This document shows positions 14,681-14,999 of a stretch of DNA of 14,999 nucleotides, in pieces. Source of the DNA: Methanoregulaceae archaeon UBA288 (GTDB taxonomy: Archaea > Halobacteriota > Methanomicrobia > Methanomicrobiales > Methanospirillaceae); contig DAEF01000188.1 of assembly GCA_002495225.1 (NCBI GenBank), positions 10,551 through 25,549 on the forward strand, read 5' to 3'. The notes below the pieces were generated by a model. It saw only the letters and a list, made by a program, of their open reading frames with translations, ran no database searches and was not told where the DNA came from. The first letter of the stretch is position 1. Every line of letters starts with the position of its first letter. The position numbers and the translations under genes are program-made.

Positions 14681-14701
14681 ACACCCGATGAGACCGGGTG
14701 T
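14681..14701 (+). repeat. Perfect hairpin immediately before the transposase start
   Basis: ACACCCG (14681-14687) and CGGGTGT (14695-14701) are perfect 7-base inverted repeats around a 7-base loop, ending on the base before the transposase ATG. A TATA-like CATAATTAC (14669-14677) lies just upstream. The hairpin could be an operator for the transposase or, in read-through RNA from the neighbouring gene, could mask the start codon. Confidence 0.6.
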
Positions 14702-14999
14702 ATGCAGAAGTTAGCGGCCGATGACCCCGGGGAGATCGTCTCCTCCTACCATCGTGGCGAGGATGTCTCGTCCATCGCCGCACGACATGGCATCAGCCGC
14801 GAACGGGTCTATCAGATCCTTCGCTACACCCGGATCCACGGACGCCCGCCGGTCCTGCAGCGTCCCGGGCGGCGGCCACGGCCGCCGCCGTGGGACGCGA
14901 TCTTCCTGGTCCTGGTCTATCGCCGGATCTTCCAGCTCGGACCCCGTGCCCTCTCCCGGCATATCGCCACCGAGACCGGTCGTGTGATCCCCCATACGA
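14702..14999 (+). CDS. Transposase, N-terminal part with helix-turn-helix (cut by window edge)
   Basis: The frame is open from ATG 14702 to the edge (99 residues, no stop). The N-terminal helix-turn-helix is clear: DPGEIVSSYHRGEDVSSIAA, then RHGISRERVYQILR, at about 8-42. It is followed by a Pro/Arg-rich linker (GRPPVLQRPGRRPRPPP, about 48-64). A second helical part, VYRRIFQLGPRALSRHIATETG (about 72-93), is like the second DNA-binding helix pair of IS481 and related transposases. The DDE catalytic core would follow outside the window. No Shine-Dalgarno site is seen, so the transcript may be leaderless. Whether the gene is intact cannot be told. Alternative families with the same N-terminal layout are IS3 and IS630. 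Confidence 0.72.
   Translation, partial: MQKLAADDPGEIVSSYHRGEDVSSIAARHGISRERVYQILRYTRIHGRPPVLQRPGRRPRPPPWDAIFLVLVYRRIFQLGPRALSRHIATETGRVIPHT

Larger units (their letters stand above)
14659..14999 (+). mobile_element. Left part of an insertion sequence (IS481-like), truncated by window edge
   Basis: A transposase frame starts at 14702 and runs off the edge. The sequence just upstream, beginning TGTAGGATCTCATAATTAC at 14659, starts with TGT as many IS481/IS3-type terminal repeats do, so I place the left end there provisionally. The right end and its matching inverted repeat are outside the window, so neither the boundary nor a target-site duplication can be confirmed. Confidence 0.45.

Noticed and set aside
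14678..14683. TTGACA resembling a bacterial -35 box before the transposase
   Set aside because: The host is archaeal and no -10 box follows at proper spacing; part of it belongs to the hairpin stem.

Overview
The window comes from a high-GC methanogenic archaeon, most likely of the order Methanomicrobiales (a Methanoculleus or Methanofollis-like genome). This is inferred from MfnA (methanofuran and coenzyme A biosynthesis), Dph2, transcription factor S, an archaeosortase A-like protein, a DUF1616 protein and a PEGA-repeat surface protein. Genes lie close together, often with overlapping ends. TATA-like AT-rich boxes and short T-runs stand out in the few gaps, as expected for archaeal promoters and terminators. 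No rRNA, tRNA or CRISPR array was seen.

Layout. 1-294 (-): start of an archaeosortase A-like membrane protein, cut by the window edge. It is divergent from transcription factor S (392-703, +). Next on + are a zinc-ribbon/PUA/PP-loop 'PAPS reductase family' protein (750-2162) and hisH (2140-2745), which overlap by 23 bases. A DUF1616 membrane-anchored protein (2755-3276, -) converges on hisH; both stop codons lie in one perfect palindrome. A flavin-binding pyridoxamine-phosphate-oxidase-like protein (3406-3882, -) is divergent from a CorA-type metal channel (3958-5109, +).

The core, 5082-11745 (-), looks like one six-gene operon. Read from its start it runs: PEP synthase ppsA, tyrosine/aspartate decarboxylase mfnA, hypoxanthine phosphoribosyltransferase hpt, diphthamide synthase dph2, a METTL5-type rRNA adenine methyltransferase, and an Fsr-like MFS transporter. 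Four of its five junctions are start/stop overlaps of 8, 8, 4 and 4 bases. The hpt/dph2 junction is unusual: the dph2 reading frame clearly continues upstream of its first normal start codon. A 205-base leader with an AT-rich stretch precedes ppsA. The operon links gluconeogenic PEP supply, cofactor synthesis, purine salvage and translation-apparatus modification. The first gene has a strong ribosome binding site; the rest appear translationally coupled.

11951-13279 (-) encodes a secreted five-repeat PEGA protein with a C-terminal membrane helix and basic tail. It is divergent from a TviB/WbpO-like nucleotide-sugar dehydrogenase (13396-14643, +), so this end is devoted to the cell surface. 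The window closes inside an insertion sequence: a helix-turn-helix transposase begins at 14702, preceded by a perfect hairpin, and runs off the right edge.
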